DNA of 61,294 nt, taken from positions 1-61,294 of the forward strand of contig SVKU01000015.1 in the NCBI GenBank assembly GCA_015068245.1, given 5' to 3'. Of the stretch, positions 1-8,429 are shown piece after piece. This DNA is from Oscillospiraceae bacterium (GTDB taxonomy: Bacteria > Bacillota > Clostridia > Oscillospirales > Oscillospiraceae). The position numbers were made by a program, and so were the translations under genes. The notes under the pieces were generated by a model. It had not been told where the DNA came from. It saw only the letters and a list, made by a program, of their open reading frames with translations, and ran no database searches. Positions within the stretch are counted from its first letter, which is position 1. Each line of letters begins with the position of its first letter.

Positions 1-279
1 GGAGATAAGCTGCATGGCAATCATCAGAAGCGACATTATCCAAAGATTGCTGCGAATGACTTCAATACCGCCAAGAGCGTTGATGATGGCGGCGAAGTAG
101 GCGGGCACGTTAAGGGGATTGCTGTCCAGCACAGAGTCAATGGTTACGGACAACACCAGGGGATTGGCAAAGCTCAAAAGCAGCTCGCAGATGAGAATGG
201 CAAAAGCCCCAATAAGCGGAAGGCGATAGCCCCGGGTGTAGCCCAGCAGCGTCCGGAACCGGCCTTTTTTCTTGTTCAA
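1..279 (-). CDS. ABC exporter, N-terminal part (gene runs off the window)
   Basis: Only the first 93 codons are present. After a basic start (NKKKGRFRTLLGYTRGY) come a hydrophobic segment, about residues 17-37 (LIGAFAILICELLLSFA), a typical ABC-exporter loop (PLVLSVTIDSVL) and the start of a second membrane helix (LWIMSLLMIAMQLIS). This is the arrangement of a type I ABC exporter membrane domain of the multidrug/MsbA/Bmr kind; the ATPase lies outside the window. I chose the TTG at 279-277 because AAGGAGG lies 10 bases upstream. The in-frame ATG at 288-286 is only 1 base from that site, too close for a ribosome, though it cannot be excluded. Upstream lie a leader ORF and a terminator, so expression is probably set by attenuation. 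The substrate is unknown. Confidence 0.7.
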   Translation of the reverse strand, partial: MNKKKGRFRTLLGYTRGYRLPLIGAFAILICELLLSFANPLVLSVTIDSVLDSNPLNVPAYFAAIINALGGIEVIRSNLWIMSLLMIAMQLIS

Positions 280-302
280 GCTGATCATTCCTCCTTGATC
301 GG

Positions 303-332
303 ATAAAAAAAGCGCAGGCATTACAGCCTGCG
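303..332 (-). terminator. Attenuator terminator before the ABC exporter
   Basis: On the minus strand CGCAGGC pairs with GCCTGCG around a 6-base loop (326-332 with 313-319), followed by a run of seven T. It lies between the leader ORF and the ABC gene, so it can stop transcription before the transporter. Confidence 0.8.
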
Positions 333-410
333 GGCGAAAATACGGCGTTATAACACGTCACAAAAGGACAGGAAAATACCTGTCTCAACAGGACCCAATG
401 AGGCCCGCAG
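328..410 (-). promoter_or_regulatory. Predicted antiterminator pairing in the ABC leader
   Basis: Minus-strand CTGCGGGC (410-403), inside leader codons 22-25, is perfectly complementary to GCCCGCAG (335-328), which overlaps the 5' arm of the terminator. The two structures exclude each other. A small separate hairpin, GACAGG/CCTGTC (384-379 with 372-367), lies between them. A ribosome completing the leader would cover the first strand and allow termination; a ribosome stalled earlier would leave it free to pair and save transcription. The mechanism is inferred. Confidence 0.65.
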
Positions 411-474
411 ATGAATAGTATTTGGTTGTGGGCGCAAAATCGGGGAAATAACGCTGCTTAAAATTGAAAAACAT
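385..474 (-). CDS. Leader peptide for the ABC exporter (29 aa)
   Basis: ATG at 474-472 has an excellent AAAGGAGG site 7 bases upstream and ends at TGA 387-385. The peptide begins MFFNFKQRYFPDFAPTT, continues KYYSS and ends AGLIGSC. It is too short and lacks a signal or membrane segment for an ordinary protein. It sits 26 bases after a good promoter and before an intrinsic terminator and an ABC exporter gene. This matches the logic of bmrB-bmrCD of Bacillus subtilis, where leader translation controls transcription of a multidrug ABC transporter. I infer that ribosome stalling in the aromatic/Pro/Thr-rich part (codons 8-20) induces the transporter. It could instead be a secreted or modified peptide exported by the ABC protein, but no leader-core motif is evident. 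Confidence 0.7.
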   Translation of the reverse strand: MFFNFKQRYFPDFAPTTKYYSSAGLIGSC

Positions 475-506
475 ATTCGAGCCTCCTTTCATAAGATTTC
501 CAAAAC

Positions 507-535
507 ATACTAGCACAGGAAAATATTAATTTCAA
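507..535 (-). promoter_or_regulatory. Sigma-A promoter of the leader-ABC unit
   Basis: Minus strand TTGAAA (535-530), 17-base spacer, TAGTAT (512-507). It lies about 33 bases upstream of the leader-peptide ATG. Confidence 0.75.
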
Positions 536-569
536 TAGCAATTCCAATCTGTAATATATGTGTAATATT

Positions 570-1395
570 TGTGAGGGGTCAGGGATCAGGGGTCAGTTTC
601 CCTGTCATTCCGAACGCCATTTATGGTGGAGAAATCCCCATCTTGCTACGCTGTCATTTCTGAACATCAGGTCAGCAAGCTGACCCATCGGAGAAATCCC
701 CATCTTGTTACGCACCGACTCCCCTATAACACCGTAGGGAACGGTCTTGACCGTTCCACTTAGGGCTGTCGAGGACGCCGCCCCCTACGGCGAACAACGT
801 GACGGTTTGCTCCGTACGGACACTCCTCCGGAGTGTCCGTATTTAATTGATCCCACATTTGCGGACACCCCGGAGGGGTGTCCCTACGGTCTTGCTACAA
901 ATCGCTTGCGATTTTCGAGGGGTCAATGCTTGCATTGCCCCAGTCATCCCTGAGCGCAAACGAAGGATCTTAACTCCTATAAGATGGGGATTCCTCCAAT
1001 GCTTCGCATTGTTCGGAATGACACCCAAGACGTAACGTATCGTACCGTAGGGGCGGATATTATCCGCCCGCCTGTTACGCACCGACTTCCCTATAACACC
1101 GTAGGGAACGGTCTTGACCGTTCCACTTAGGGCTGTCGAGGACGCCAGCCCCTACAACGCACGACGTGGCGTATCACGCCGTAGGGGCGACGTTTCGTCG
1201 CCCGCGGGCGGTCAAAGACCGCCCCTACAACGCACGAAGTAGCGTATATCTCCGTAGGGTCAGGTTGTGCTGTGACCGCTGATTACGTTGTCATTGCGAG
1301 GCTCCGCAGGAGCCGTGGCAATCCGTTTTCTTTTTACGGATTATTACGGATACTCACGGGTGCTGACGCACCCTCGGAATGACAGCCCGCTAATC
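570..1395. repeat. Cluster of intergenic palindromic repeat modules
   Basis: No gene is convincing here. The stretch is built from repeated modules found all over the window: CGTAGGG-type cores with inverted-repeat inserts (GGAACGGT/ACCGTTCC at 738-757; GGACACTCC/GGAGTGTCC near 818-840; GGGCGGAT/ATCCGCCC near 1051-1070; GGCGACG/CGTCGCC near 1187-1203; GGCGGTC/GACCGCC near 1207-1223), a GTCATTNCGA module near 602 and 1290, and the linker CGCACAACGTRACGTAT. Short open frames across it are by-products of the repeats. Confidence 0.75.
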
Positions 1396-1401
1396 ACGCA
1401 C

Positions 1402-3540
1402 CTAATACAATACCAGCACATATCTGTACAGGATCTGCTTCATCAGTTTCTCGCCGGAAGCGATTTTCTGCAGTTCATCATACCGCTGTTCCAACAACAG
1501 CAGTTCCTCAATGCTCAACGTGTGCTGGCTGAATCTTGCTTTCTGGGCAAGTTCATACAGCTCCTTATCTGCCGTTTGATTCAAAGCATTTGTCAGCTTT
1601 GATACTCTTGTCCAAATCAGCAATGCCTTGCTGTTTACGGAGCAACGGTCATATCGCTTCTTTCGGTAGGTCAACAAAGCGAACCGTCTTGCAAAGGGGA
1701 AAACCAAAACAAAACACGCAATAAAGGGTAATACAGGAAATCTGCTTTTTACTGTCTGCCCTGTTGGTCTGCCTTCACTGCCAATGACGGAATTGACAGG
1801 GGAAGAAGCTTCCTGCTGAACGGGAGGTTCATTGCTGACTTCCGGCTCGATTTCATTTTCTTTCGGCAAATCAGGGGAAGTTTCGGAAGAATCTTCGGAA
1901 CCCGTAACAACTGACACGGCGTTATTCGATGCGGGAGTGACCTCAAGCGGCACCCAACCCACGCCGGAAACGTAGTATTCCACCCATGCGTGGGCGGCAT
2001 AGTCATGGACGGATGACCACTGATCAGCCATCACCTGAGCCATATAACCTGTGACATATCTGGTGGGGATATCGACCGTTCGCAGAAGCAAACAGGCAGC
2101 TGTGGCAAAATGGACGCAATAGCCCGTTTCGCTTTCGTTCAAAAACCACATTACAAAGTCTTTGCCCTCCGGAACAGAGGGGGTGTTCAGGTCATACCGG
2201 GCACAGTCCTTGATGTATTCCGCTACTGCATTGGGCCTTTTGGCGGTATCCATACCAAACAGACCCTGAGCATAAGCCACATCAAAAAGTGCGTCCCACA
2301 ACTCATCGGGAACCTGGGTATAATACTCGGAAACAAACTGTTCGTATGCGGGCGGCAAACCGTTGTCATCTGTGGTTTTGCCGCAATAGTCCAGCGTATA
2401 CTCTGTGGGTAATTCCGGGTCGAATACAAAGGAATCGTTAACGGTGACAGAGCCTTCCGGCAGGCTGAACAGATGATAAGGTGTAAACATCTCCGTGTGC
2501 TGCAGGACGGTACGCACCGAAAGAGTTTTAATGTCGGTGCCTGAGGCTGAAGCGGATATTGAACTGAAATGCAGTTCCGGGCAGCTTTCCGGGTCGGGGG
2601 AATACCAGACGTTATCGCTGTATTGAGCATAGGACGTGCCCCTAAGATAAAGCATGCCGCTGTCCGGAGCCTTTACCTGCATCACCTGAACGCCCATATA
2701 CTTCCTCGGACCGGCTTTTGACAAATCATCTTCGTAGACTTCCACTGCCGAAATCGCAGCACTGATGTCAGGATTATTTGAAACCTCGTGCTCGGAAGCT
2801 GCAGGCCTTGCAGTAAATGTGCTTATGCGGTATATCAGGTTTTGGCGCATCTCGTCCGGCCACGAGGGGCGTTCATAGGTGTCCTTTGGCCAGACGGCGG
2901 CGATAAGAACTATAAGAGCTGCCACAGGCACAACCATTATAAAGCTGAGTTTTGCACCTGACCAACGGTTTTGACAGCGCTGATGCTGGGTAAGTATCAG
3001 CAATGCAGCAGTTCCGACGAAGATCATCAGCGGCAGCAGATCGGGCAGAGCTTCCACAATGAAAAAGCAGGGAGCGATAACTGCAAACGGTGGCAGCAAG
3101 GCAGGCCAAATGAACTTGCCGGCAGTTATGCAGCGGCAAAGCAAAAGACTTTGAGCTGCTGACAGAAAGAACAGGAAAACCTCACAGCTGCCATATCCGT
3201 GCAGGGTGCAGTATTGGCAGGGCAAAGTCAGTATGGGATAAAACTCTGAAATGGACTTGAGTATGATGCCGAACATCCGAAACATACCGCCCACAAATGC
3301 CTTACCAACGGGTGCATACAACAGCACGCAAAAAACCAACAGGGATAAAACCAGAGATATTCCGGGCTTCGGGATCAGAGTCAGAAGGGTAAAAAGCGCG
3401 GCAGCCATCAATGCTGCATACATCAGCTCATTTTCTGCTGGGTATCCAAAGGAGGACGTAAGACAATACACCGAACTGACCGACAGAGCGGCAGAGTATA
3501 TGAATGTCCACAATAAGGGGGCAATACGTTTAATCCTCAT
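1402..3540 (-). CDS. Membrane-anchored transglutaminase-like protein (712 aa)
   Basis: The N-terminal 215 residues are mostly membrane helices, followed by a large outside region with a transglutaminase/protease core and a final helix near residues 603-625. The catalytic triad region is visible: Cys475 in GYCVHFA, His517 in HAWVEYY, and Glu533 in VPLEVTP where many relatives have Asp. A Ser/Glu/Pro linker and a cytoplasmic tail of about 85 residues follow. The start at 3540 has GGGAGG 6 bases upstream; an upstream ATG at 3564 lies inside DUF58 and has no such site. The gene overlaps the DUF58 gene by 11 bases and is third in a MoxR-DUF58-transglutaminase operon, a common arrangement linked to cell-envelope quality control. 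The substrate is unknown. Confidence 0.85.
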   Translation of the reverse strand: MRIKRIAPLLWTFIYSAALSVSSVYCLTSSFGYPAENELMYAALMAAALFTLLTLIPKPGISLVLSLLVFCVLLYAPVGKAFVGGMFRMFGIILKSISEFYPILTLPCQYCTLHGYGSCEVFLFFLSAAQSLLLCRCITAGKFIWPALLPPFAVIAPCFFIVEALPDLLPLMIFVGTAALLILTQHQRCQNRWSGAKLSFIMVVPVAALIVLIAAVWPKDTYERPSWPDEMRQNLIYRISTFTARPAASEHEVSNNPDISAAISAVEVYEDDLSKAGPRKYMGVQVMQVKAPDSGMLYLRGTSYAQYSDNVWYSPDPESCPELHFSSISASASGTDIKTLSVRTVLQHTEMFTPYHLFSLPEGSVTVNDSFVFDPELPTEYTLDYCGKTTDDNGLPPAYEQFVSEYYTQVPDELWDALFDVAYAQGLFGMDTAKRPNAVAEYIKDCARYDLNTPSVPEGKDFVMWFLNESETGYCVHFATAACLLLRTVDIPTRYVTGYMAQVMADQWSSVHDYAAHAWVEYYVSGVGWVPLEVTPASNNAVSVVTGSEDSSETSPDLPKENEIEPEVSNEPPVQQEASSPVNSVIGSEGRPTGQTVKSRFPVLPFIACFVLVFPFARRFALLTYRKKRYDRCSVNSKALLIWTRVSKLTNALNQTADKELYELAQKARFSQHTLSIEELLLLEQRYDELQKIASGEKLMKQILYRYVLVLY

Positions 3541-4504
3541 GGCTGACCTCCCTGGTATGAGCACTTATGTGACAGTGCCAATCGGCCGATTGAAACGGCC
3601 CGATCAATCCGGAGGTTTCGGCAGCGCGCTGCCGAAGCAGACGGCAGATAAAAACCTCAAGGTCAGCTGATGAGTTCACGGTATAGCACTGAGGCGCCAT
3701 GGTTTCCGGATCGAGATATATGATATCGTGCTCGATATCATGCTTTATCAGCCGGTCAGACAGCCACATGAGCTGATCCAGTGTGCTGTCCAGTACAGTG
3801 GGACTGCTGCAGAAATCGAAGCTGACAATCACCTGACGGCGGTCGGGCTCCTGAGCCTCCCTGACCACAAGGTCGTCCAGTTTGGACGAGAGTTTCCAGT
3901 GGATATCCCTCATGCTGTCTCCGGGACGGTACCGGCGCATATCGTGGATCTCGGAAAAACCTCCGCCTGCTTTGGGGTGATATGTTTTATACTGCATCAT
4001 TCCAAGGTTGGGGTTTGGAACGATCTCCTTTTCCAACGGCATCACCAGCATCTCAACGCTTCTGGTGCCGGAAACCGGGAAACGAAACAGACCCAGATGA
4101 TCGTAGACGTACCCTTTTTGAATTGAGCAGGTGCAGGCTCCGCAGTGGGAAGTGTCCAACAGGGACATATATGATCTGCCGCCGGAGACGGCTGCTTTTT
4201 TTGTTATGCTTCGACCGGTCATGGCGTTTGTTACGGTAAGTTTAAATCTGAATGTGGGAGCGGGAGCAAAAAACTGTTCTGAGTTGCCGGCGGAAATATA
4301 AGCAGGTTCGCTTCGCCTGACGGCTGCGGGACAGATAAGCTCCGGCTTAAAGGTCACCATGGCAGGCAGACTGGCAGCGAGAGAAAGCAGGGGAAACACT
4401 GCCGCCAGAATCAGCAGATACCACGAAAACCACGCAAAATAGTAAAGGTAAAACACAAATGCTCCCAAAAGAAAGAGCAGATACAGTATTCTGTTTTTTG
4501 CCAT
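3530..4504 (-). CDS. DUF58 family protein
   Basis: 324 residues. Two N-terminal hydrophobic segments (about 6-24 and 27-49) precede a beta-rich region and the family hallmark at 188-204 (DMRRYRPGDSMRDIHWK), followed by a von Willebrand A-like segment (VIVSFDF). DUF58 proteins are partners of MoxR AAA+ ATPases. The start lies 2 bases after the MoxR stop and the gene overlaps the transglutaminase gene, so the three are translationally coupled. A short cysteine cluster (CGACTC, 121-126) is unusual and could bind metal or form disulfides; this is a guess. Confidence 0.88.
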   Translation of the reverse strand: MAKNRILYLLFLLGAFVFYLYYFAWFSWYLLILAAVFPLLSLAASLPAMVTFKPELICPAAVRRSEPAYISAGNSEQFFAPAPTFRFKLTVTNAMTGRSITKKAAVSGGRSYMSLLDTSHCGACTCSIQKGYVYDHLGLFRFPVSGTRSVEMLVMPLEKEIVPNPNLGMMQYKTYHPKAGGGFSEIHDMRRYRPGDSMRDIHWKLSSKLDDLVVREAQEPDRRQVIVSFDFCSSPTVLDSTLDQLMWLSDRLIKHDIEHDIIYLDPETMAPQCYTVNSSADLEVFICRLLRQRAAETSGLIGPFQSADWHCHISAHTREVSHED

Positions 4505-4506
4505 GG

Positions 4507-5436
4507 CTACTTGACCTTTGGAGCCTTAACGCTGCGCAGTATCTCATCCAGCAGACTGCCTGCGGAAAGACCTCTTGCCTCCGCTTCAGGAGACAGCAGC
4601 AGCCTGTGAGCCACAACGTCGGCAAAAACAGCCTGAACGTCGGCAGGAATAACGTAGTCACGGTTCTGTATGGCCGCCACTGCCTTGGACATGGAGGTTA
4701 CGGACAGGGTAGCTCTGGGACTTGCGCCACGGGTTATCATCTCGTGATTTCTGGTTTTGCCCATCAGCGTAACGATATAATCGACCAGTTCTTCCTTGAT
4801 GTAAACGGCGGCAGCCTCGTCCTGCATGGCGGCAAGACCCGCAGTGTCTACAACCTGACGGACACTGTCGAGAGGATTGCCTCCCTGACGATCAAGCACC
4901 ATGCTTCGCTCGTCCCGTGGGGAGGGATAGCCTATGGAAAGTCTGACCGTGAAACGATCCATTTGGCTGTCGGGCAGAAGCTGCGTACCGCTGGCACCGG
5001 TGGGGTTCTGGGTGGCGATAACCGTAAAGGGCTGAGGGATAGGGTGGCTTAAGCCGTCAACGGTGACCTGCCCTTCTTCCATGGCCTCAAGAAGAGCGGA
5101 TTGAGTTCGGGAAGTGGCGCGGTTAAGCTCGTCTGCCAGAAAGAGGTTGCAGAGTATGGCACCTTTCTGGTAACGCATGGAGCCGGTTTCTTTGTCGTAT
5201 ATGGAATAGCCGGTGATATCAGATGGAAGAACGTCCGGAGTGAACTGGACACGGCCATAGTCCAGACCGAGTGCACGGGAAAAGGCCAGTGCCATGGTGG
5301 TTTTGCCAACTCCGGGTATATCCTCCAACAGAATATGACCCCGGGCAAGGATGGTGGTGAGTACCCACACAAGTATCCTGTCCTTACCGGCAACGGCTTT
5401 TTTTACTTCGGTCAGAATTGTGTTGACATTGTTCAT
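4507..5436 (-). CDS. MoxR-family AAA+ ATPase
   Basis: 309 residues. Walker A is PGVGKTTM at 41-48 and Walker B LFLADEL at 98-104, followed by the MoxR segment LNRATSRTQSALLEAMEEG and sensor 1 VIATQNP. MoxR ATPases act as chaperones that remodel partner proteins, here presumably the DUF58 and transglutaminase proteins downstream. Start 5436 has AAGGAG 10 bases upstream; an in-frame ATG 45 bases earlier lies too close to the promoter. A sigma-A promoter is visible at 5509-5538, making this the first gene of the operon. Confidence 0.93.
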   Translation of the reverse strand: MNNVNTILTEVKKAVAGKDRILVWVLTTILARGHILLEDIPGVGKTTMALAFSRALGLDYGRVQFTPDVLPSDITGYSIYDKETGSMRYQKGAILCNLFLADELNRATSRTQSALLEAMEEGQVTVDGLSHPIPQPFTVIATQNPTGASGTQLLPDSQMDRFTVRLSIGYPSPRDERSMVLDRQGGNPLDSVRQVVDTAGLAAMQDEAAAVYIKEELVDYIVTLMGKTRNHEMITRGASPRATLSVTSMSKAVAAIQNRDYVIPADVQAVFADVVAHRLLLSPEAEARGLSAGSLLDEILRSVKAPKVK

Positions 5437-5508
5437 ATATATCCGGCTCCTTACAAGCGTGTTACTTTTGTTATACCCCAATTATGCTGACGGGATATCC
5501 TGACATAT

Positions 5509-5538
5509 ATTATAACGGAAAAGATTACAATTTGTAAA
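5509..5538 (-). promoter_or_regulatory. Promoter of the moxR operon
   Basis: Minus strand TTTACA (5538-5533), 18-base spacer, TATAAT (5514-5509), about 73 bases before the moxR start. Confidence 0.7.
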
Positions 5539-5574
5539 CAAAAGAGAAACAAAAAATTATTTTTTAATAATTAA

Positions 5575-6095
5575 TAACGCACAATGCAACGTATCACGCC
5601 GTAGGGTCACGGCTGTGGGTCAGCTTGGCTGACCCGGGTGACACGTCGACAAATCTGTCATTGCGAGGCTCATCAGGAGCCGTGGCAATCCGTATTCTTA
5701 TTACGGATTCTCACGTCGCTTCGCTGCTTAGAATGACAGTGGGAACGTAACATATTTACACCTCAAACGCAAACCAATGAAATGTTTGCGTTTGAGAGAG
5801 GAGATGCAGTGCTGCGTTTGAGCTTACGGATTTATCCGTAAGCGATTCCGGCAGCGCTTGCGTCGATGATGTAGGGAACGACGTCCTCGTCGTTCCGCTT
5901 TGGGCTGTCGAAGACGCCAGCCCCTACAACGCACAACGCAACATGCTGCACTGTAGGGCGGGTAAAGTTCGCAAAGCGAACTTCGTTAGGATTCGGCAAT
6001 GCCGAATCCTTGGGCTTCTGCTCCCGCCGTCGATTACGCACAACGTGACGTATCCACACCATAGGGAACGACGTCCTTGTCATCCGCCGATTAAT
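5575..6095. repeat. Intergenic repeat cluster
   Basis: Contains copies of the linker CGCACAACGTRACGTAT, the GTAGGG core (GGAACGACGTCCTCGTCGTT near 5873-5896), a GTCATTGCGAGGCTC module near 5658, and GACGCCAGCCCCTACAA near 5910. Small hairpins such as AAATGTTTGCGTTTGAG and GCTTACGG/CCGTAAGC near 5820-5845 are also present. No gene is supported. Confidence 0.7.
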
Positions 6096-6098
6096 ATC

Positions 6099-6129
6099 AA
6101 AAAGAGCCGCCATTACGGCGACTCTTTTT
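6099..6129 (-). terminator. Terminator after the DUF4015-like gene
   Basis: AAAAAGAG pairs with CTCTTTTT, enclosing a CGCC/GGCG inner stem and a 5-base loop. It lies just downstream of the stop codon at 6134 and is symmetric enough to work in both directions. Confidence 0.85.
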
Positions 6130-6133
6130 ATCT

Positions 6134-7222
6134 TTATTCACTTACTTTTGCAACGCCGTACTCCTGGAATCTTGTGTCGTTGGAGGCGGTGATGAACACC
6201 ACCCAGTTTTCCATAAACACCTTGCCGCCGGAGGACATTACAAGTCCGTCGATAACGCCGCCGATATTGCTGCCTGCGTCCAGTTCAACATATATGCGGT
6301 CAAAACGGCTGACAAGCTCAGACATATTGTGACCGGCACCGGAGTTTGCTCCGGAGGAGCAGGTTGAGGCTGCGCACTGGATGCTGACACGCATACCCAC
6401 AACGGAAAGACTGCTGCGGATAAGATCGGCACCGGAGCTGATGGCGGTAGCTTTCGGAGTGGAGCTGGAGTAGATGATGCTTGACGGGTTGCCGGAAGTG
6501 GGGTATGAGAAATTGTCCAGCAGCAGCTCGGAAAAACCGTATCCCTTAAGTTCGGTACCAATGGAGATAATGTAGTTAAGAGCGGACGGGCTTTCGGGTG
6601 ACATCCAGTAATAGTTGTCACTGTCGACCCACAGAGCACCGCCGGTGATGGGCAGTCCCTCACTCTGATGGTCAAGGGCGAACAGGTCATCTCTGAAGCA
6701 GGATATCTTTGCCACAAGATACTTACCCATTTCTGCCTGTGACTTGAAAAATTCCAAAACGTCGGGAGTACCCTCACAGTATTCGGCAGTGCCGGGTATG
6801 GCAGACTGCCAGGCAAGGTTGCCGTGGTCACGCTTCACCTGAATAACAAGGGAAGAATATTCCATGTCTTTCAGTCTGGCTTCCAATGCGGGGATGTCAG
6901 CCAGCTCGTTGTATGAAACAAAGACGGCGTTCAGCTTTTCCAGTTCGGGCATTTCAACGGGTGCCATGGCAGCCAGTTCGTCCTCGGGTATGGGGTCATC
7001 GTAAATCAGCTGCGGTGAAATTGTGGAGGTAGGCTCCGGAATTGCCGCAGTGCCGAAGGTGGCATCTTTGTTGAGCTGTGCGCCATCGGCAGAATAAACC
7101 ATGTATCTTTGCAGATAAAAGAAGACGAAAATGGCGATGACTACCGCCAACAGAACAAGAGCTGTTATCAGCAGCCCAAGTGACCGCATGGATTTGCGTC
7201 TTCTCATGCTGGTGAGTTTCAT
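6134..7222 (-). CDS. DUF4015-like putative glycoside hydrolase, membrane anchored
   Basis: 362 residues. A basic start and one membrane helix (about 15-36) place the rest outside the cell. The body resembles the DUF4015/COG1306 putative glycosidases: a segment like YSSLVIQVKRDHGNLAWQS, a KISCFRDDLFA motif (family: vvFkD..lA), WVDSDNYYWMSPESPSALNY, and GYGFSELLLDNFSYP, where the family has GFDEIqfDYIRFP. The start has AAGGAG 7 bases upstream. The repeat-linked terminator follows directly. Family membership is from remembered motifs; catalytic activity is not shown. Confidence 0.65.
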   Translation of the reverse strand: MKLTSMRRRKSMRSLGLLITALVLLAVVIAIFVFFYLQRYMVYSADGAQLNKDATFGTAAIPEPTSTISPQLIYDDPIPEDELAAMAPVEMPELEKLNAVFVSYNELADIPALEARLKDMEYSSLVIQVKRDHGNLAWQSAIPGTAEYCEGTPDVLEFFKSQAEMGKYLVAKISCFRDDLFALDHQSEGLPITGGALWVDSDNYYWMSPESPSALNYIISIGTELKGYGFSELLLDNFSYPTSGNPSSIIYSSSTPKATAISSGADLIRSSLSVVGMRVSIQCAASTCSSGANSGAGHNMSELVSRFDRIYVELDAGSNIGGVIDGLVMSSGGKVFMENWVVFITASNDTRFQEYGVAKVSE

Positions 7223-7330
7223 TGAATTGCTCCTTGTGTAGGATTTGTGTAAAACGAGACTACATTATAAACCAGAATCAAAATGATTGCAAGAGGGGTG
7301 TCTTCTGCGCTTCTCCCTAACCCCAAAATC

Positions 7331-8296
7331 CTAGATCCTAGCCCCTAAAACAGCCGTTATCTGGCACCAATCTTCTTCCTTGCGGCAGGAGAGGATCTCA
7401 AACCCGGCACCGGTGATGGCTGCCGTAACTTCTTCCTCACGGTTTCCAATGATGCCGCTGCAGATAAAAAGCGCATCTTCATTCATGTAACGGCTGACTA
7501 TGGGAGCAAGAGGTATTATAACGTCTGCCACGATGTTTGCAAGGACAATGTCGTATTTACCAAGCTCAGGGCAGTTTTCCGCCAGCACGTTGCCTGCCAT
7601 GGCGGTAAATACGGGTGAGGTAAAACCATTCAGTGCCGCGTTTTCCGCAGCCATATCCGCAGCCTTATCGTCGATATCCAGTCCTGTGGCGGATTTAGCA
7701 CCCAACAGCAGAGCGGCAATAGCCAGTATGCCGCTGCCGCACCCAAGGTCAAGAACGGTCTCGCCGCCGGATACCCTAATCTCCAGCTCCTTGAGGCACA
7801 TTCTGGTGGAAGCGTGGGAACCTGTCCCGAAAGCCATTCCGGGGTCCAGGTTCACAACGACCTTGCTCTCATCATCGGGAGCCGTCAGCCAAACAGGGTT
7901 GATAATTATTCTTTCGCCTATTTCAATAGGCTCATAATACTGCTTCCATGCGTTTTCCCAATCCTCGTCACGCTGGACGGATGTGGTGATTTCAAGGGAA
8001 CCGATATCAAAGGAGACGGACTCTTTCAATGCCTGCATATGAGCTTTTATGCCGTCTATCTGAGCATGAGCGTCCTCTCCGTCCTCAATGTAAAACCTGA
8101 TTTGGGATATGCCTTTCATTTTGCCTGCAAGCTCTTCGTCAACATAGTCCCAGTATTTGGTGTTTTCTTCAAGAAAACTATTGAATTCCGATTCATCATC
8201 GATTATAAAGCTGTCTATACCAATGGCGGTAAGCCGTGTGGATACGGCCTCAATACCCTCGTGGGAGGTTTTGACACATACTTCCAGCCAATCCAT
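7331..8296 (-). CDS. prmA: Ribosomal protein L11 methyltransferase
   Basis: 321 residues. Cytosolic enzyme that trimethylates ribosomal protein L11 with SAM. The N-terminal substrate domain is followed by DPGMAFGTGSHASTRMC (151-167) and the SAM-binding VLDLGCGSG (181-189), then LANIVADVI. The size fits the family. Start 8296 has TTGGAGG 8 bases upstream and gives the expected MDWLEV opening; a longer frame upstream has no support. The last codons run close to a degenerate CCTAAATCCTA-like repeat near 7320. Confidence 0.93.
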   Translation of the reverse strand: MDWLEVCVKTSHEGIEAVSTRLTAIGIDSFIIDDESEFNSFLEENTKYWDYVDEELAGKMKGISQIRFYIEDGEDAHAQIDGIKAHMQALKESVSFDIGSLEITTSVQRDEDWENAWKQYYEPIEIGERIIINPVWLTAPDDESKVVVNLDPGMAFGTGSHASTRMCLKELEIRVSGGETVLDLGCGSGILAIAALLLGAKSATGLDIDDKAADMAAENAALNGFTSPVFTAMAGNVLAENCPELGKYDIVLANIVADVIIPLAPIVSRYMNEDALFICSGIIGNREEEVTAAITGAGFEILSCRKEEDWCQITAVLGARI

Positions 8297-8359
8297 AAAT
8301 GTATCCTCCAATGTCACAATTAATTTACATAATCCAGAAATTTTTAAAATGCCAAACAC

Positions 8360-8389
8360 TTTACAAAAACTATGTATGTATGATAGCAT
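8360..8389 (+). promoter_or_regulatory. Possible promoter of the phosphodiester glycosidase gene
   Basis: TTTACA (8360-8365), 18-base spacer, TAGCAT (8384-8389), 41 bases before the ATG. It is weak and lies between two copies of the RTTDACATAA motif (8323-8332 and 8393-8402). Confidence 0.4.
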
Positions 8390-8429
8390 AAGATTAACAT
8401 AATATCAAATCAAATCAGGAGTGACCTGT

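Noticed and set aside
747-1035. Short open frames in the repeat cluster
   Set aside because: They are read through palindromic repeats in several frames, without ribosome binding sites or protein-like composition.
8281-8335. Promoter TTGGCA...TTATGT for prmA on the minus strand
   Set aside because: The -10 match is poor and overlaps an ATTTACATAA motif; not supported enough to list.
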